Below, piece after piece: positions 25,493 to 34,320 of a stretch of DNA of 64,000 nt. Source of the DNA: CAZPMT01 sp964587655 (GTDB lineage Bacteria; Hydrogenedentota; Hydrogenedentia; Hydrogenedentales; SLHB01); assembly GCA_964587655.1 (NCBI GenBank), contig CAZPMT010000015.1:7506-71505 (forward strand), written 5' to 3'. Numbering within the stretch: the first letter of the stretch is position 1; the number at the start of each line of letters is the position of its first letter. The notes under the pieces were generated by a model that was not told the origin of the DNA, searched no databases, and saw only the letters and a list, made by a program, of their open reading frames with translations. A program made the position numbers and the translations under genes.

Positions 25493-26752
25493 CTATTTGA
25501 CCCAAGATGCCTTGGGCGGGGTGATGTAATCAGCGTAGAGATCGGCAATCTTGGCCAGTTTCTCGTCGCCGGAGTGTATGACCGCGCGGTAGCGGAACGT
25601 CAAGGTCTTCCCTTCCGCCAACTCGTAGTCGCCGTTCTGCTGTTTGTTGGTGAACGCGCCGAGGCCGAAGCAACTCGCGCCGTTGAGGCCGTAATTCCGG
25701 ACGTGCCAGCAGGTCGGGTAACGCAAGTTGGCGGGATTGTCGAAGACCGCTATGCCGCGCACGCCGACGCCCTCGATCTGTCCGTAATAGTCGCACCACG
25801 GCGACGGCTTGCCCCAGCATTGCGCTTCGCCCGTGGCCCCGGAGGCATTCACAATCGTGCCGCCTTTGTCCCCTTGGATTTCGGGGCGAATGCGGAAGGC
25901 GATGATGCCGCCTTCCTTAGTATCTTTGAAAAGGACCTTCCCATAGGCCGCGGTGAAGGTGACGGTCTCGTCGAAGATCCTGGCGGAGGCAGGAGAGTCG
26001 TAGAATCTGTACTCGCGCTCTTCGGCGATGACGGGTTTGTGATCCTTGTCCTGCCACGTGTTTTTCGCGTGGACCCAGCCATAGGCGTCGCCGGAACCAA
26101 ACGTTACCTCGTCGCTGTTCTGATAGCCGGCGCGATCGCCTACTTCACCCCAGCAGTCGACCCCGTTCAGATCGCCATATGAGGTCCAGATGGACTTGTG
26201 GTGGATATGATCCTTCTTTCCGGCCTGCTTCTCGGGGGCGTTCTGGTCCATGGGCCAGTCGCGCGTGATTGTCACTTTGCCTTCGCAGTAGACCGGCCAC
26301 AGAAAGGGTTTCCTGTTGTCGTTCGAGTAATGGTAGGAGGTGAAGGGCTCGCCATCGATAACGATGTCCAGTTGAGGCGCATCGCCTTTCTTCGTGATGG
26401 CAACCTTGGGCGGCTTCGCCTCCTTCAGGACCTTTACCTGGCATTCCATTTTCGCCTTGGCCGGTACGGATTCAGCGACGAAAACGATCTCGTTGTCCCG
26501 TACGGTGGCAGAAAACTCCTTCTTGGATTTCGCATCCACACGGTTTGTCGTGGTTTGACAAACTGTGACCTGAACGGTCGCATCTGGCGCCTTCCCTTCG
26601 AATGGCAACGATATGGGCACATTCACGCTGGCCTGGTCACCGCCTTCGACGATGACCTTACGGGCATCCAGGCTCTGGGCCGCGGCGCAAGGCATAAGAA
26701 AGACGCTCAGCACGATCACGAGTGCTATCGAGGAAATCAACACGGTTCGCAT
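25493..26752 (-). CDS. Secreted DUF6807 (PmoA-family) protein
   Basis: 419 residues from ATG at 26752 (AAAGGGA upstream); the frame is open further 5' but the signal peptide MRTVLISSIALVIVLSVFLM...CAAAQ fixes this start. The body matches the DUF6807/PmoA family: IDGEPFTSYHYSNDNRKPFLWPVY, then DHIHHKSIWTSYGDLNGVDCW with a conserved His pair, AREYRF-type strands and the closing YGLNGASCFGLGAFTNKQQNGDYELAEG. These beta-sandwich proteins are common in sugar-degrading Bacteroidetes, Planctomycetes and relatives, yet no reaction is firmly known. Near residue 62 a palindromic element (26539-26567) adds TVCQTTTNR in a frame different from the other genes. It is followed on the same strand, across 279 bases, by the mannosidase gene upstream of it. 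Confidence 0.8.
   Translation of the reverse strand: MRTVLISSIALVIVLSVFLMPCAAAQSLDARKVIVEGGDQASVNVPISLPFEGKAPDATVQVTVCQTTTNRVDAKSKKEFSATVRDNEIVFVAESVPAKAKMECQVKVLKEAKPPKVAITKKGDAPQLDIVIDGEPFTSYHYSNDNRKPFLWPVYCEGKVTITRDWPMDQNAPEKQAGKKDHIHHKSIWTSYGDLNGVDCWGEVGDRAGYQNSDEVTFGSGDAYGWVHAKNTWQDKDHKPVIAEEREYRFYDSPASARIFDETVTFTAAYGKVLFKDTKEGGIIAFRIRPEIQGDKGGTIVNASGATGEAQCWGKPSPWCDYYGQIEGVGVRGIAVFDNPANLRYPTCWHVRNYGLNGASCFGLGAFTNKQQNGDYELAEGKTLTFRYRAVIHSGDEKLAKIADLYADYITPPKASWVK
26539..26567 (-). repeat. In-frame palindromic element, copy 4
   Basis: On the minus strand: CACAGTTTGTC, loop AAACCAC, GACAAACCGTG (one arm mismatch). It lies near the N-terminus of the DUF6807 gene, in the same orientation relative to its gene as copies 1 and 2, but read as TVCQTTTNR. 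Confidence 0.85.
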
Positions 26753-26850
26753 GGCAATCCCTTTCCTGGTTTGTGATGGGATCAATGTATCACAGTGGTT
26801 CCGCCTTCGCAACGCCAGCTTGGTTGTCATCCGAGGCCGCTCGCGAAGTA

Positions 26851-26868
26851 CTGAGCCAAGATTCGGCA
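26851..26868. repeat. Isolated end of the 175-bp MITE family
   Basis: CCAAGATTCGGCA preceded by CTGAG; this matches the terminal repeat (CCNNGATTCGGCA) and TTGAG flank of the MITEs at 50122 and 51671. A matching second end was not clear, though TTCTTGG at about 26902 might be its worn remains. Confidence 0.4.
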
Positions 26869-27031
26869 TTTGAAACCACGGATGAACACCGATGTCCGGC
26901 ATTCTTGGAGGGAGCACACTCGCCTTTCGGGTGAATGATACCCGTCAACACAGTTGTCTTGACTGATCGCTTCGGGTGTCCGGTAGGAAACTTTGCTCGA
27001 TTCCGCGCCGCAGGATTGTTGCTTGGTTTCC

Positions 27032-29683
27032 TTATGATTTCCACTCGAATCGGACAGTCGCCAAACCACGCGCGGGCGCCGAAACGGGGATGCGCCCGTC
27101 GGCGCTGAGCATGATGTCCTCGCGTACCTGTTCGTTGAGGTTGCACAATGCGGCCGAGGCGACTGGGCGCGCGAGTTTGATCACGGCCTCGATGGACTTC
27201 GGTCCCGGATTCCACAGGCGAATGATGCCGCCATTTCCATCGGCCGCGGGCTTGATGGCCGTAACAACGACATCGTCTTCCGTGTTGATCTCGAGGAAGG
27301 AACGCGATTCGGGTAGTTCCGCTGAGCCGTGAGTTCGGACGCCCGCCTGGGCATGCGCGACAAGACGCAATACCTGATTCGCGTCGAACTCGCTCGCAAA
27401 CGGATACAGCAGGTACTCGAATTCCATTTCTTCGAGCAGTTCGCCATCGGGCTCGCCCGGCGTGCCGGGCGTCTTAAAGGTCGAGCGGAACAGGGTAAGC
27501 GCGAGGGAACGTTCCGGCGTCACGGTTGCTTCATATTCATGGAGACCGAACGGCGCGAGGACGGCGAGCCCGTGCGAAGGTGAGCGGACGCCGAAGAATG
27601 TCGTGAACGCCGTTTCCGGGTTGACGCGTTCCTGCCACCGCGCGCACTCCGCCGGCGTGTGAATCGGCCTCTCGACGATCGCGAAGGGCGTTTCGGCGAA
27701 AGATGTCTTGGCGTCGATATTCGTCGGGAATAGCACACGAAAGCGATGATCCATGCACGTGTTGCGGATCCGCGTGCGAACGCGAACGTACGCCGCGCCC
27801 TTTTCGACGAATATGAGGTCCGTGACATGCATTGTCGTGCGGTCTTCCGAGCGCCACGACGTCTTGCGGTCCATCATGCGCGGGAGATCGAACTCGCGTT
27901 CGACGCGGAATACCGTGCGCAACGGCCCATCCTCGTCTATTGCCGTCGCGACGCGGCTGCCGGGGCTGCGATACACGATGTCGTTGATCAGTTTCCCGCG
28001 TGTCCAGCCGTCGCCCGAGTCGCCGCAATCCTCGTAGAGGAAAAGATCCTCGTATACTGCGCCGGAAGGCTTATGCATGAGACATCCCGTTCCGTCCGGG
28101 TTCAGCCAGAACGTGAGCGCGCCCGTCGAGGCCGCGAGCGGTCCCGTCATCCGTGTGCCCGAGTTGCGCGTACCTTCATCCGTGGGTTCGACGGTGAAAC
28201 CCGTGTATCCGCAAGAGGGCAGCGTCATTTCGACGGCGAGGTGATATATATCCGCGAGCTGGACGTTCCTGCGTCCGTCCGAGGTGAGGATCTTGTGCTC
28301 GACGTTCCGCTCGATGCGAGAGAGTTGGAACGGCACACGCACGCCTTCCTTGTTGCGCAGGATGAACTTGTTCACGACTTCCGCCGTGCAGAGACCGTCG
28401 ACGAAGCGCTTTGGCCAGTCGGTGGCGAATGGCAAGGCGATCTCGAAAACGCCGCTCCGCGTGAACGGTAGTGGATTGTGGACCACGACGTTCCTGCGCG
28501 CGTCAGCCGTCTCGGACGCTTTGCCGATATGGGCCGTCGCGCGGCGAACGACGCCGTCGGCGATAATCTCGCACTGGTCGAAGCGGTACCGCATGTCCCT
28601 GTGCACCTGGTCAACGCTGCACCCGCAGATGGAATCATGCGGATGATTGCGCAACAGGTACTCCCAGGCCTTGTCGAGGTAGCTCAGGATCGGCGCGCCA
28701 TCGGCCATGACTTGGAAGAGTGCATAGGGTTCTGCCCATTTCTCCATGATGGCTTGGCACTGGTCGTTGCGTTTCTTGAGCGGATAGCGCGACGAGATCG
28801 TGTGAACGATAAGATACTGCCCTACGCGATCCGCGCCGCGTGCGGGTTCGCGAAGCTCTCCCGTCCGTTCAGGAAGCTCGTGGGCGTGTTTCAGCATTTC
28901 ATCGCCGTATGCCCCGAGCGTTTCCCAGATGAACTCGACATCCCTGTAGCGATCTCGGAGTTCCTTCAGAAGCCAGGGCGTCCGCGGGTCCGGACGTTGA
29001 TGGTCGATGGCGTCAAGAAGCAGCACAAGCGGTGTATTCGTCCGTTCGGTCTCGGCCTTGAAATAGGGGTCGAAGTGTTCCGAGACCTTGTCGGCGGGAT
29101 ATCCCTCGCGCTTGAGCTGGCCGCGCACCGCGAAGTCGAACGGACCGTAACTGCCCGCGTCGCGGAGTTTGTGGGTGGCCATCCGCGAACCGTCCGGCCC
29201 GACCCAGATGAACTGAGCGGGGTAGTTCTCATCCTGCGTTCCGCGCCAGCAGATTCCGGCCTTGATATCAAATCCCGTCATGATCATCGGCAACGCCGCG
29301 ATGTGGCCGAACTGGTCCGGCGTGTAGGCGAAACTCATGGGCTCGGCGCCGAGCGAGCGGCAGACGCGCATGCCCATCATGAGATTGCGCACGTAGCTTT
29401 CGCCCGAGATGAGCCACTCGTCAGGCAGGTCGTACCAGGGGCCGGCGACGAGTCGGCGCGACTTCAGCATCGAGACGAGCTTTTCCTTGCGTTCCGGGCG
29501 GATCTCGAGGTAGTCCTGCAGCACGACCGCCTGGCCGTCGGGATGAAAGGACTTATACTCCGGGTCGCGCTCCATGAGGTCCATGAGTTCGTCAATCAGC
29601 TCGACAAGCCACATCCGGAACTCCTGGAACGGCTCGTACCACTCGCGATCCCAGTGTGTGCCGACGCAATAGAAAGCCTTCAT
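27032..29683 (-). CDS. Alpha-mannosidase, glycoside hydrolase family 38
   Basis: 883 residues, ATG at 29683. The N-terminus GTHWDREWYEPFQEFR (His10 and Asp12, zinc ligands) is diagnostic for GH38, with the nucleophile Asp123 in AYTPDQFGH and a later zinc His in NHPHDSICGCSVDQVHRDM. The middle helical domain and C-terminal beta domains (from about residue 400) are full length. No signal peptide is visible, so it should act in the cytoplasm on imported mannosides or glycan fragments. GH38 enzymes cleave alpha-mannosyl linkages with retention. It lies upstream of, and on the same strand as, the DUF6807 gene, but 279 bases apart. Assignment to the family is safe; linkage preference is unknown. 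Confidence 0.93.
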   Translation of the reverse strand: MKAFYCVGTHWDREWYEPFQEFRMWLVELIDELMDLMERDPEYKSFHPDGQAVVLQDYLEIRPERKEKLVSMLKSRRLVAGPWYDLPDEWLISGESYVRNLMMGMRVCRSLGAEPMSFAYTPDQFGHIAALPMIMTGFDIKAGICWRGTQDENYPAQFIWVGPDGSRMATHKLRDAGSYGPFDFAVRGQLKREGYPADKVSEHFDPYFKAETERTNTPLVLLLDAIDHQRPDPRTPWLLKELRDRYRDVEFIWETLGAYGDEMLKHAHELPERTGELREPARGADRVGQYLIVHTISSRYPLKKRNDQCQAIMEKWAEPYALFQVMADGAPILSYLDKAWEYLLRNHPHDSICGCSVDQVHRDMRYRFDQCEIIADGVVRRATAHIGKASETADARRNVVVHNPLPFTRSGVFEIALPFATDWPKRFVDGLCTAEVVNKFILRNKEGVRVPFQLSRIERNVEHKILTSDGRRNVQLADIYHLAVEMTLPSCGYTGFTVEPTDEGTRNSGTRMTGPLAASTGALTFWLNPDGTGCLMHKPSGAVYEDLFLYEDCGDSGDGWTRGKLINDIVYRSPGSRVATAIDEDGPLRTVFRVEREFDLPRMMDRKTSWRSEDRTTMHVTDLIFVEKGAAYVRVRTRIRNTCMDHRFRVLFPTNIDAKTSFAETPFAIVERPIHTPAECARWQERVNPETAFTTFFGVRSPSHGLAVLAPFGLHEYEATVTPERSLALTLFRSTFKTPGTPGEPDGELLEEMEFEYLLYPFASEFDANQVLRLVAHAQAGVRTHGSAELPESRSFLEINTEDDVVVTAIKPAADGNGGIIRLWNPGPKSIEAVIKLARPVASAALCNLNEQVREDIMLSADGRIPVSAPARGLATVRFEWKS

Positions 29684-30210
29684 CTCAACCTCTCATTAAG
29701 CGGGACGGAGCAAACGGCATCGCCGCGGTTGGGTTAGAAGCGTAGAGCGTGAAGTTTACTTTTCGGCGAGGTTTACTTCAAGCGGACCGCGGGAAAGACG
29801 GGAGGGCGGAATGACGGCTTCGTGCCAGCGAACGGTTACAAGAAAGGCAGGCCTCATCCGGTTTTCGCGCGCTCATGCGTCCGAAACGCGCTTCGTCTTG
29901 AAACATTACCCGTGTCTTCAAACATTGCCGAGCCGATGCCGAGACCTTTGCAGGATTGGCGGCTTTTGCCTATTGAAAGGCTTTCCCAAAGGTTGCATGT
30001 TGAGCAATTCTGTGTTAGAATACGTGTAGTAAAGCAAGTGCTTTTGGTGGGTTACGCTTGACCATTGCGCCAGAAGCGGAAGTGATTTCGTCGGGAAGAT
30101 GGAATTACTTGACAGCGTTTGGCGTTTGTGGTTAAATGGAGCCGCCAAAGTCTTTGTACTTGGTGGAGAATAGAGCATTAGGTTAAGCGGATAGAGAGGA
30201 GAAGACCGAA
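29684..30210. other. Divergent intergenic region without a gene
   Basis: 527 bases between the mannosidase start (leftwards) and the OmpA-like gene (rightwards). I see no coding sequence here; AT content rises after about 29990. It contains the promoter at 30109-30137. Confidence 0.6.
30109..30137 (+). promoter_or_regulatory. Sigma-70-type promoter for the OmpA-like gene
   Basis: TTGACA (30109-30114), 17-base spacer, TTAAAT (30132-30137), 74 bases before the start codon; GAGAGGAGAAG precedes the ATG. Confidence 0.65.
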
Positions 30211-30885
30211 ATGAGAAAAGTGTTCGTGTGCGCTCTATTGGTCGCGCTAGTGACCATAGGCGGCTCTGCATTTGCGCAGGGGAAAGTCTGGGATGACCTT
30301 TCATGGTGGGGCAAGAGCGGAGCGACTCCGGCGCCAGTCAAAGACGCCGGTCCAACTAACTGCAATCGCCCGGATCCCGGTTACTGGTGGTGGCCGACCG
30401 AGCCGAAGGCCAATAACGACGACACCGAACTGTGGGGCAACCGCGGCGTAGTGTATGCCCTGTACGAACCGGAGGCGCTCAAGCCGCCGCCCGTCAGCCC
30501 GCCCCCGCCCCCGCCCGCGCCACCGCCTCCGCCCGCGCGTACAAAGCCGGTCTATTCGAAAGTCCTGTTTGACTTCGACAAGGCCGTGCTGAAGCCTGAA
30601 GGCAAAGCGGAAGTCGACAAGGTCGTGGCTGACCTCAAGAAATACGAGAAGGACACCATCGTTGTCGAGGGCCACACTTGCGACATCGGCGACGACAAAT
30701 ACAATATGGGCCTTGGTCAGCGCCGCGCGGATGCCGTGAAGAAGTACTTCGTTGAGCAGGGCATTGCCGAAGGCCGCATCACAACGAAGAGCCTCGGCGA
30801 GACACAGCAGGCGGTCCCGAATGACGGTCCTGAAAACCGCAAGCTGAACCGCCGTGTTATGTTCGACACAGCGGTCGTCAACTGA
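30211..30885 (+). CDS. OmpA-family outer-membrane/peptidoglycan-binding protein
   Basis: 224 residues; ATG at 30211 after a good purine-rich ribosome site. A signal peptide ends SAFAQ. The next 70 residues are Trp-rich (VWDDLSWWGKSG, DPGYWWWPTEPKANNDD) and of unknown fold, followed by a Pro-rich linker of about 20 residues. The C-terminal OmpA domain is complete: VLFDFDKAVLKPEGKAEVDKV, VVEGHTCDIGDDKYNMGLGQRRADAV and the peptidoglycan-binding NRKLNRRVMF. Such proteins tie the outer membrane to the cell wall. It has its own promoter and terminator, which points to strong independent expression. The N-terminal part is too short to be a barrel, so it may sit as a soluble or peripherally attached protein. 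Confidence 0.9.
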   Translation: MRKVFVCALLVALVTIGGSAFAQGKVWDDLSWWGKSGATPAPVKDAGPTNCNRPDPGYWWWPTEPKANNDDTELWGNRGVVYALYEPEALKPPPVSPPPPPPAPPPPPARTKPVYSKVLFDFDKAVLKPEGKAEVDKVVADLKKYEKDTIVVEGHTCDIGDDKYNMGLGQRRADAVKKYFVEQGIAEGRITTKSLGETQQAVPNDGPENRKLNRRVMFDTAVVN

Positions 30886-30965
30886 TCTAAGACGCGCACG
30901 TTTCAAAGCGCTTGAGATTAGCGCCTGTGGACGGGGTTGAGGTGTCCGCGGGAAGTAGTTCGTAC

Positions 30966-30997
30966 CGCCCCGGCGCACGAATGCGTCGGGGCGTTTT
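30966..30997 (+). terminator. Rho-independent terminator after the OmpA-like gene
   Basis: CGCCCCGGCGCA, loop CGAA, TGCGTCGGGGCG, then TTTT. One G-T pair in a 12-pair stem. It lies 80 bases past the stop and before the recombinase gene. Confidence 0.85.
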
Positions 30998-31022
30998 CTG
31001 TAGGTCGCATGGGAGATTGCGA

Positions 31023-31922
31023 ATGACCGCCTCCAGCGTCCTGTCCGATGTCCTGGACCGCTTCCTGGAAGTCGGCGTATTCGAGTCCGGTCTGGCCGAG
31101 AAGACGCTTTCGGCGTATGCCGACGACCTCAGGCGCTACATTGACTTCCTTCAGAACAAGGGGGTTTCGTTGCCCGAGCAGGTCCGGCGCGAGGACATCC
31201 TGGATCACCTGATCCGGCTTCGCAAGGAGGGGTTGTCGACTCGGTCCACGGCGCGGCATTTGAGCGCCATCCGCCGTTTTCACAAGTTCCTCGTCGAAGA
31301 GCGTCATGCTGAAGCGAACCCGGCGGCGGGCTTCGATCCTCCTCATATGACCCGCGCGCTGCCCCACGACCTCTCGCCCAAGGAGGTCGACAGTCTCTTG
31401 AACGCCCCCGACACGGGCACGTCCGGCGGCATTCGCGACGCGGCGATCCTCGAGCTTTTCTACTCGAGCGGTCTCCGCATTTCCGAACTCGCGAATCTGC
31501 CGTTGCAGGACGTAGCCTTGGGGGAATCCTCGCTACGCGTTCGGGGAAAGGGATCCAAGGTGCGCGTGGTGCCGCTGGGACAGCGCGCCATTCAGCGGAT
31601 CGAGGCTTGGCTCAGAGTGCGGCAGAGCGAGTACAATATCAGGGACGGCGCCCTCTTTCTCTCGTCGCGGGGACGCCGCATGTGCCGCACGAGCGTTTGG
31701 AGCGTCGTGAAGCGATACGCGCTGCTGGCGAACGTCCTGCACAACGTAACTCCGCACATGTTGCGCCACTCTTTCGCGACCCACCTCTTGGACAACGGCG
31801 CAGACCTTCGGGCCGTACAAGAAATGCTCGGGCACGCGGACATCTCAACCACCCAGATCTACACCCACGTCAGCGTGGAACGGTTGCGCCGCGCACACAA
31901 GAAGTTTCATCCCCGCGCATAG
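31023..31922 (+). CDS. xerD: Tyrosine recombinase XerD/XerC
   Basis: 299 residues; ATG at 31023 with GGGAGA upstream (a longer frame to 30912 runs through the terminator and is discounted). The N-terminal SAM-like domain (1-105) is followed by a full catalytic domain with Arg152 (SGLRISE), Lys177 (GKGSKVRVVPL), His245 and Arg248 (HMLRHSFATHLL), His271 (LGHADISTTQIY) and nucleophile Tyr280. Length and lack of neighbouring phage or integron parts fit the housekeeping XerC/D class that resolves chromosome dimers at dif, and LGHADISTTQIYTHV is XerD-like. Whether it is XerC or XerD cannot be settled without the second copy. It stands alone between the OmpA terminator and the HAD gene. Confidence 0.88.
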   Translation: MTASSVLSDVLDRFLEVGVFESGLAEKTLSAYADDLRRYIDFLQNKGVSLPEQVRREDILDHLIRLRKEGLSTRSTARHLSAIRRFHKFLVEERHAEANPAAGFDPPHMTRALPHDLSPKEVDSLLNAPDTGTSGGIRDAAILELFYSSGLRISELANLPLQDVALGESSLRVRGKGSKVRVVPLGQRAIQRIEAWLRVRQSEYNIRDGALFLSSRGRRMCRTSVWSVVKRYALLANVLHNVTPHMLRHSFATHLLDNGADLRAVQEMLGHADISTTQIYTHVSVERLRRAHKKFHPRA

Positions 31923-32042
31923 GCGAACGTGTGCGTAGCCGTTGGCCCCACGCGCGCGTTTGCAGTACAATTCAGTCGCGGAAAAGGCGGAGTCATTATC
32001 GCGCGGTCCTATCCCCTCACCGGTCGCGCCGCAGGAGTCCAA

Positions 32043-33029
32043 ATGAAGGAGTTGGCGCCCACACACGGTATCGGGCCCGTACCCATGGATTCGGGTCTCA
32101 TTCAGTTGCGGAAATGCGCGGACGGCGTAACAGAGGTGGGCGTGAACGGCGTGGTCGCGATTGCGGCCACGCGCGACGGGAAGGTCGAGTTCATCGCGTA
32201 TGAAGGCCACACCATCGCATACGTCAAGTCCGCATTGGGCTATCCCGCGTACTACCCGGTTCATCCCGTCAGGATCGAGAAGCCGTTGAAGGCCGTCCTG
32301 ATGGACCTGGACGGGACCAGTGTGCGCAGCGAGCCATTCTGGGTTTGGATAATCCAGTTGTCCATAGCGAGTCTCCTGGACGACCCTACGTTTGAACTCG
32401 AGGAGGCCGACCTGCCCTGCGTTTCCGGCCACAGCGTCTCGGAACACCTGCAATATTGCATCCGCAAATACTGCCCGGACAAGACAGTCGAGGAAGCCAG
32501 AAAGCACTACTTTCAACACACGGATCGCGAAATGAAGGCCATCATAGCGGGGCACGGCAGGGAAGGGGCATTCACGCCGACTCCGGGTCTGAAGGATTTC
32601 CTTCTTGCCCTGAAGGAAATGGGGCTGAAGATCGGGCTTGTTACGTCGGGCCTCTACGAGAAGGCCTGGCCGGAGATCGTGTCGGCGTTCAAGACGCTCG
32701 GCATGGGCGATCCGGCGGCCTTCTACGATGCGATAATCACGGCGGGATTTGCCCTTCGCAAAGGAGAGGCCGGTACACTGGGCGAACTGTCGCCGAAGCC
32801 GCATCCCTGGCTCTACGCGGAGGCGGCGCGCGTAGGGCTGGGCATTCCGTTCGAAGATCGCAACCGCATCGTCGGGATAGAAGACAGCGGCGCGGGCGTT
32901 TGCTCGATTAGGCTGGCAGGATTTCCCGTCATTGGTTTTGCCGGAGGCAACATTCTGGATAGCGGCGCCCGGGGGCTGTGCGAGCACTATTGCGAGACTT
33001 TCGACCAGATTCTCGACATCATCCGATAG
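32043..33029 (+). CDS. HAD-superfamily hydrolase with N-terminal extension
   Basis: 328 residues from ATG at 32043, preceded by AGGAG; a GTG at 31929 would add 38 residues without a ribosome site. The first 80 residues (GVNGVVAIAATRDGKVEFIAYEGH) are a small beta domain I do not recognise. The HAD part has nucleophile Asp in LMDLDGTSVRSEPFW, motif II Thr/Ser in GLVTSGLYEKAW, Lys in LSPKPHPWLY and the acidic pair in GIEDSGAGV. A helical C1 cap lies between. The DLDGT...SPKPxP...GxEDSxxG set resembles beta-phosphoglucomutase/phosphatase-type HADs. The N-terminal extension is unusual for these and could provide substrate choice. Confidence 0.8.
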   Translation: MKELAPTHGIGPVPMDSGLIQLRKCADGVTEVGVNGVVAIAATRDGKVEFIAYEGHTIAYVKSALGYPAYYPVHPVRIEKPLKAVLMDLDGTSVRSEPFWVWIIQLSIASLLDDPTFELEEADLPCVSGHSVSEHLQYCIRKYCPDKTVEEARKHYFQHTDREMKAIIAGHGREGAFTPTPGLKDFLLALKEMGLKIGLVTSGLYEKAWPEIVSAFKTLGMGDPAAFYDAIITAGFALRKGEAGTLGELSPKPHPWLYAEAARVGLGIPFEDRNRIVGIEDSGAGVCSIRLAGFPVIGFAGGNILDSGARGLCEHYCETFDQILDIIR

Positions 33030-33101
33030 CCGGCGTCTTTGGTCATTGCCCGATGCACATGCTAAACTAAACCCCCAGTTCACATCGAAAGGACACGAAG
33101 T

Positions 33102-34226
33102 ATGATGAGCAGCATCGCGTCGCGTCTGCGGACAGCGTGGGTGGGTTTTCTGTTGCCGGCCATTGTGACGGCCGCGGGTTGCGGTTTCATCGCGGACAAG
33201 GATCTGATCAAGATTGCCAAGTTCAAGGACCGGTACATCACGCGCGGAGAACTGGCCAAGGTCATCCGGGACACGCCCGACGATGAACGGCCCATTATCC
33301 GGAACAAGGGGGATCTGCTGCGTGTGCTCAACGACTACATCGATGACCTGATAAAGACGCCTATCGCCGAGGAGATGCAGAAGCAGCTTGAGGCCCAGGG
33401 CAAGACGCTCGTACCGCGCGAGGCGGCCATGCAGCGCTATTTCAAGGAACATGCCGAGGATAACTATGCGGCGATGTACACGACGGAAAACGCGGAAGCC
33501 GCCGGCATGTCTAAGATCCAACTGGATGCCGCAAAGGCGCAGATCGACCTCGGGATCGACCGCGTGCTGGAGAAGATGCGCGGCGATGCGGCCGTGGCCC
33601 TTCGCGCCGTGGAAGCGGTGAAGAAAGGAACGCTGACAATTACCGATGAGGAGTACCAACAGGAATACGCCCTGCGAAAGGATGACTTGAAGAAACTCGA
33701 ATGGATGCGATTCTGGTCCATACGGTTTCCCGCCGAGATGCCGAACTCTGAAACAGCGGCGGCGAACGTCCGCAAGCGATTGGACGCGGGCGAGAGTTTT
33801 GAGAAGCTCATCGAGGAGTACGCGGCGAGGAATCCGAATCTCGTGCTCAGTTCCGAGATCGAGAACAATCCGGGCATGGCCAAGTTTCAGCAATTCTGGC
33901 TGAACGCGTCCGGCGCCAAGAAGGGCGATATCATCGGCCCCGTATTCCTGCCGGAATACCAGATCATGTCCAGTCCGGATGCGCAAGGGAAGGCCGCCGT
34001 AAGGGACATGCCCGCCGCGTACCTCGTGTTGCAGGTGCTGGATCAGCGTCCCGAGACCACGTTTACCCTCGAGGAAGCGAAGCCGAAGCTCGCGCCGTTC
34101 ATCTTCATCAGCAAGATGACGGCCCAACTCCGCCAGGAAGAAGGCGTCGAGATCTACGAAAACAAGCTCCCCGATCCGGCCATGTTCTCCGACCGGGCCG
34201 GCGAACCCTTCGGCGCGCGGAAGTAA
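33102..34226 (+). CDS. Lipoprotein of the SurA/PpiC-like peptidyl-prolyl isomerase type
   Basis: 374 residues; ATG ATG start at 33102 with GAAAGGACACGAAG in front. The signal ends TAAGC with the Cys as lipidation site. The mature protein begins with a SurA-N-like helical segment (DRYITRGELAKVIRDTPDDERPIIRNKGDLLRVLNDYIDDLI...AEEMQKQLEAQGK) and continues with long helices and a parvulin-like region (EWMRFWSIRFPAEMPNSETAAANVRKRLDAGESFEKLIEEYAAR, then VFLPEY...AYLVLQVLDQRPETTFTLEEAKPKL). The order of a helical clamp, PPIase-like core and closing helix fits periplasmic chaperones that help outer-membrane proteins fold, suitable near an OmpA gene. Key parvulin active-site residues cannot be confirmed by eye. 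Confidence 0.7.
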   Translation: MMSSIASRLRTAWVGFLLPAIVTAAGCGFIADKDLIKIAKFKDRYITRGELAKVIRDTPDDERPIIRNKGDLLRVLNDYIDDLIKTPIAEEMQKQLEAQGKTLVPREAAMQRYFKEHAEDNYAAMYTTENAEAAGMSKIQLDAAKAQIDLGIDRVLEKMRGDAAVALRAVEAVKKGTLTITDEEYQQEYALRKDDLKKLEWMRFWSIRFPAEMPNSETAAANVRKRLDAGESFEKLIEEYAARNPNLVLSSEIENNPGMAKFQQFWLNASGAKKGDIIGPVFLPEYQIMSSPDAQGKAAVRDMPAAYLVLQVLDQRPETTFTLEEAKPKLAPFIFISKMTAQLRQEEGVEIYENKLPDPAMFSDRAGEPFGARK

Positions 34227-34253
34227 CGCATCGTCATCCTGGCGATGCCGGTA

Positions 34254-34320
34254 GCCCGCCTTCTCCGAAGGCGGGCCGGGCCTGCAAAGCGGGCGCGGTT
34301 TCGGAGAAACCGGCCCTACT
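34254..34320. repeat. Two hairpins between convergent genes (GGCCGGTTT family)
   Basis: First GCCCGCCTTC / GAAGGCGGGC with loop TCC (34254-34276); then CGGTTT / AAACCG around CGGAG (34296-34312). The final 18 bases, GGAGAAACCGGCCCTACT, equal those at 15618-15635. The TAG stop of the leftward beta-helix gene lies inside the conserved end. Confidence 0.65.

Noticed and set aside
28478..29737. 419-codon open frame opposite the GH38 gene
   Set aside because: Shadow of the mannosidase; no recognisable sequence.
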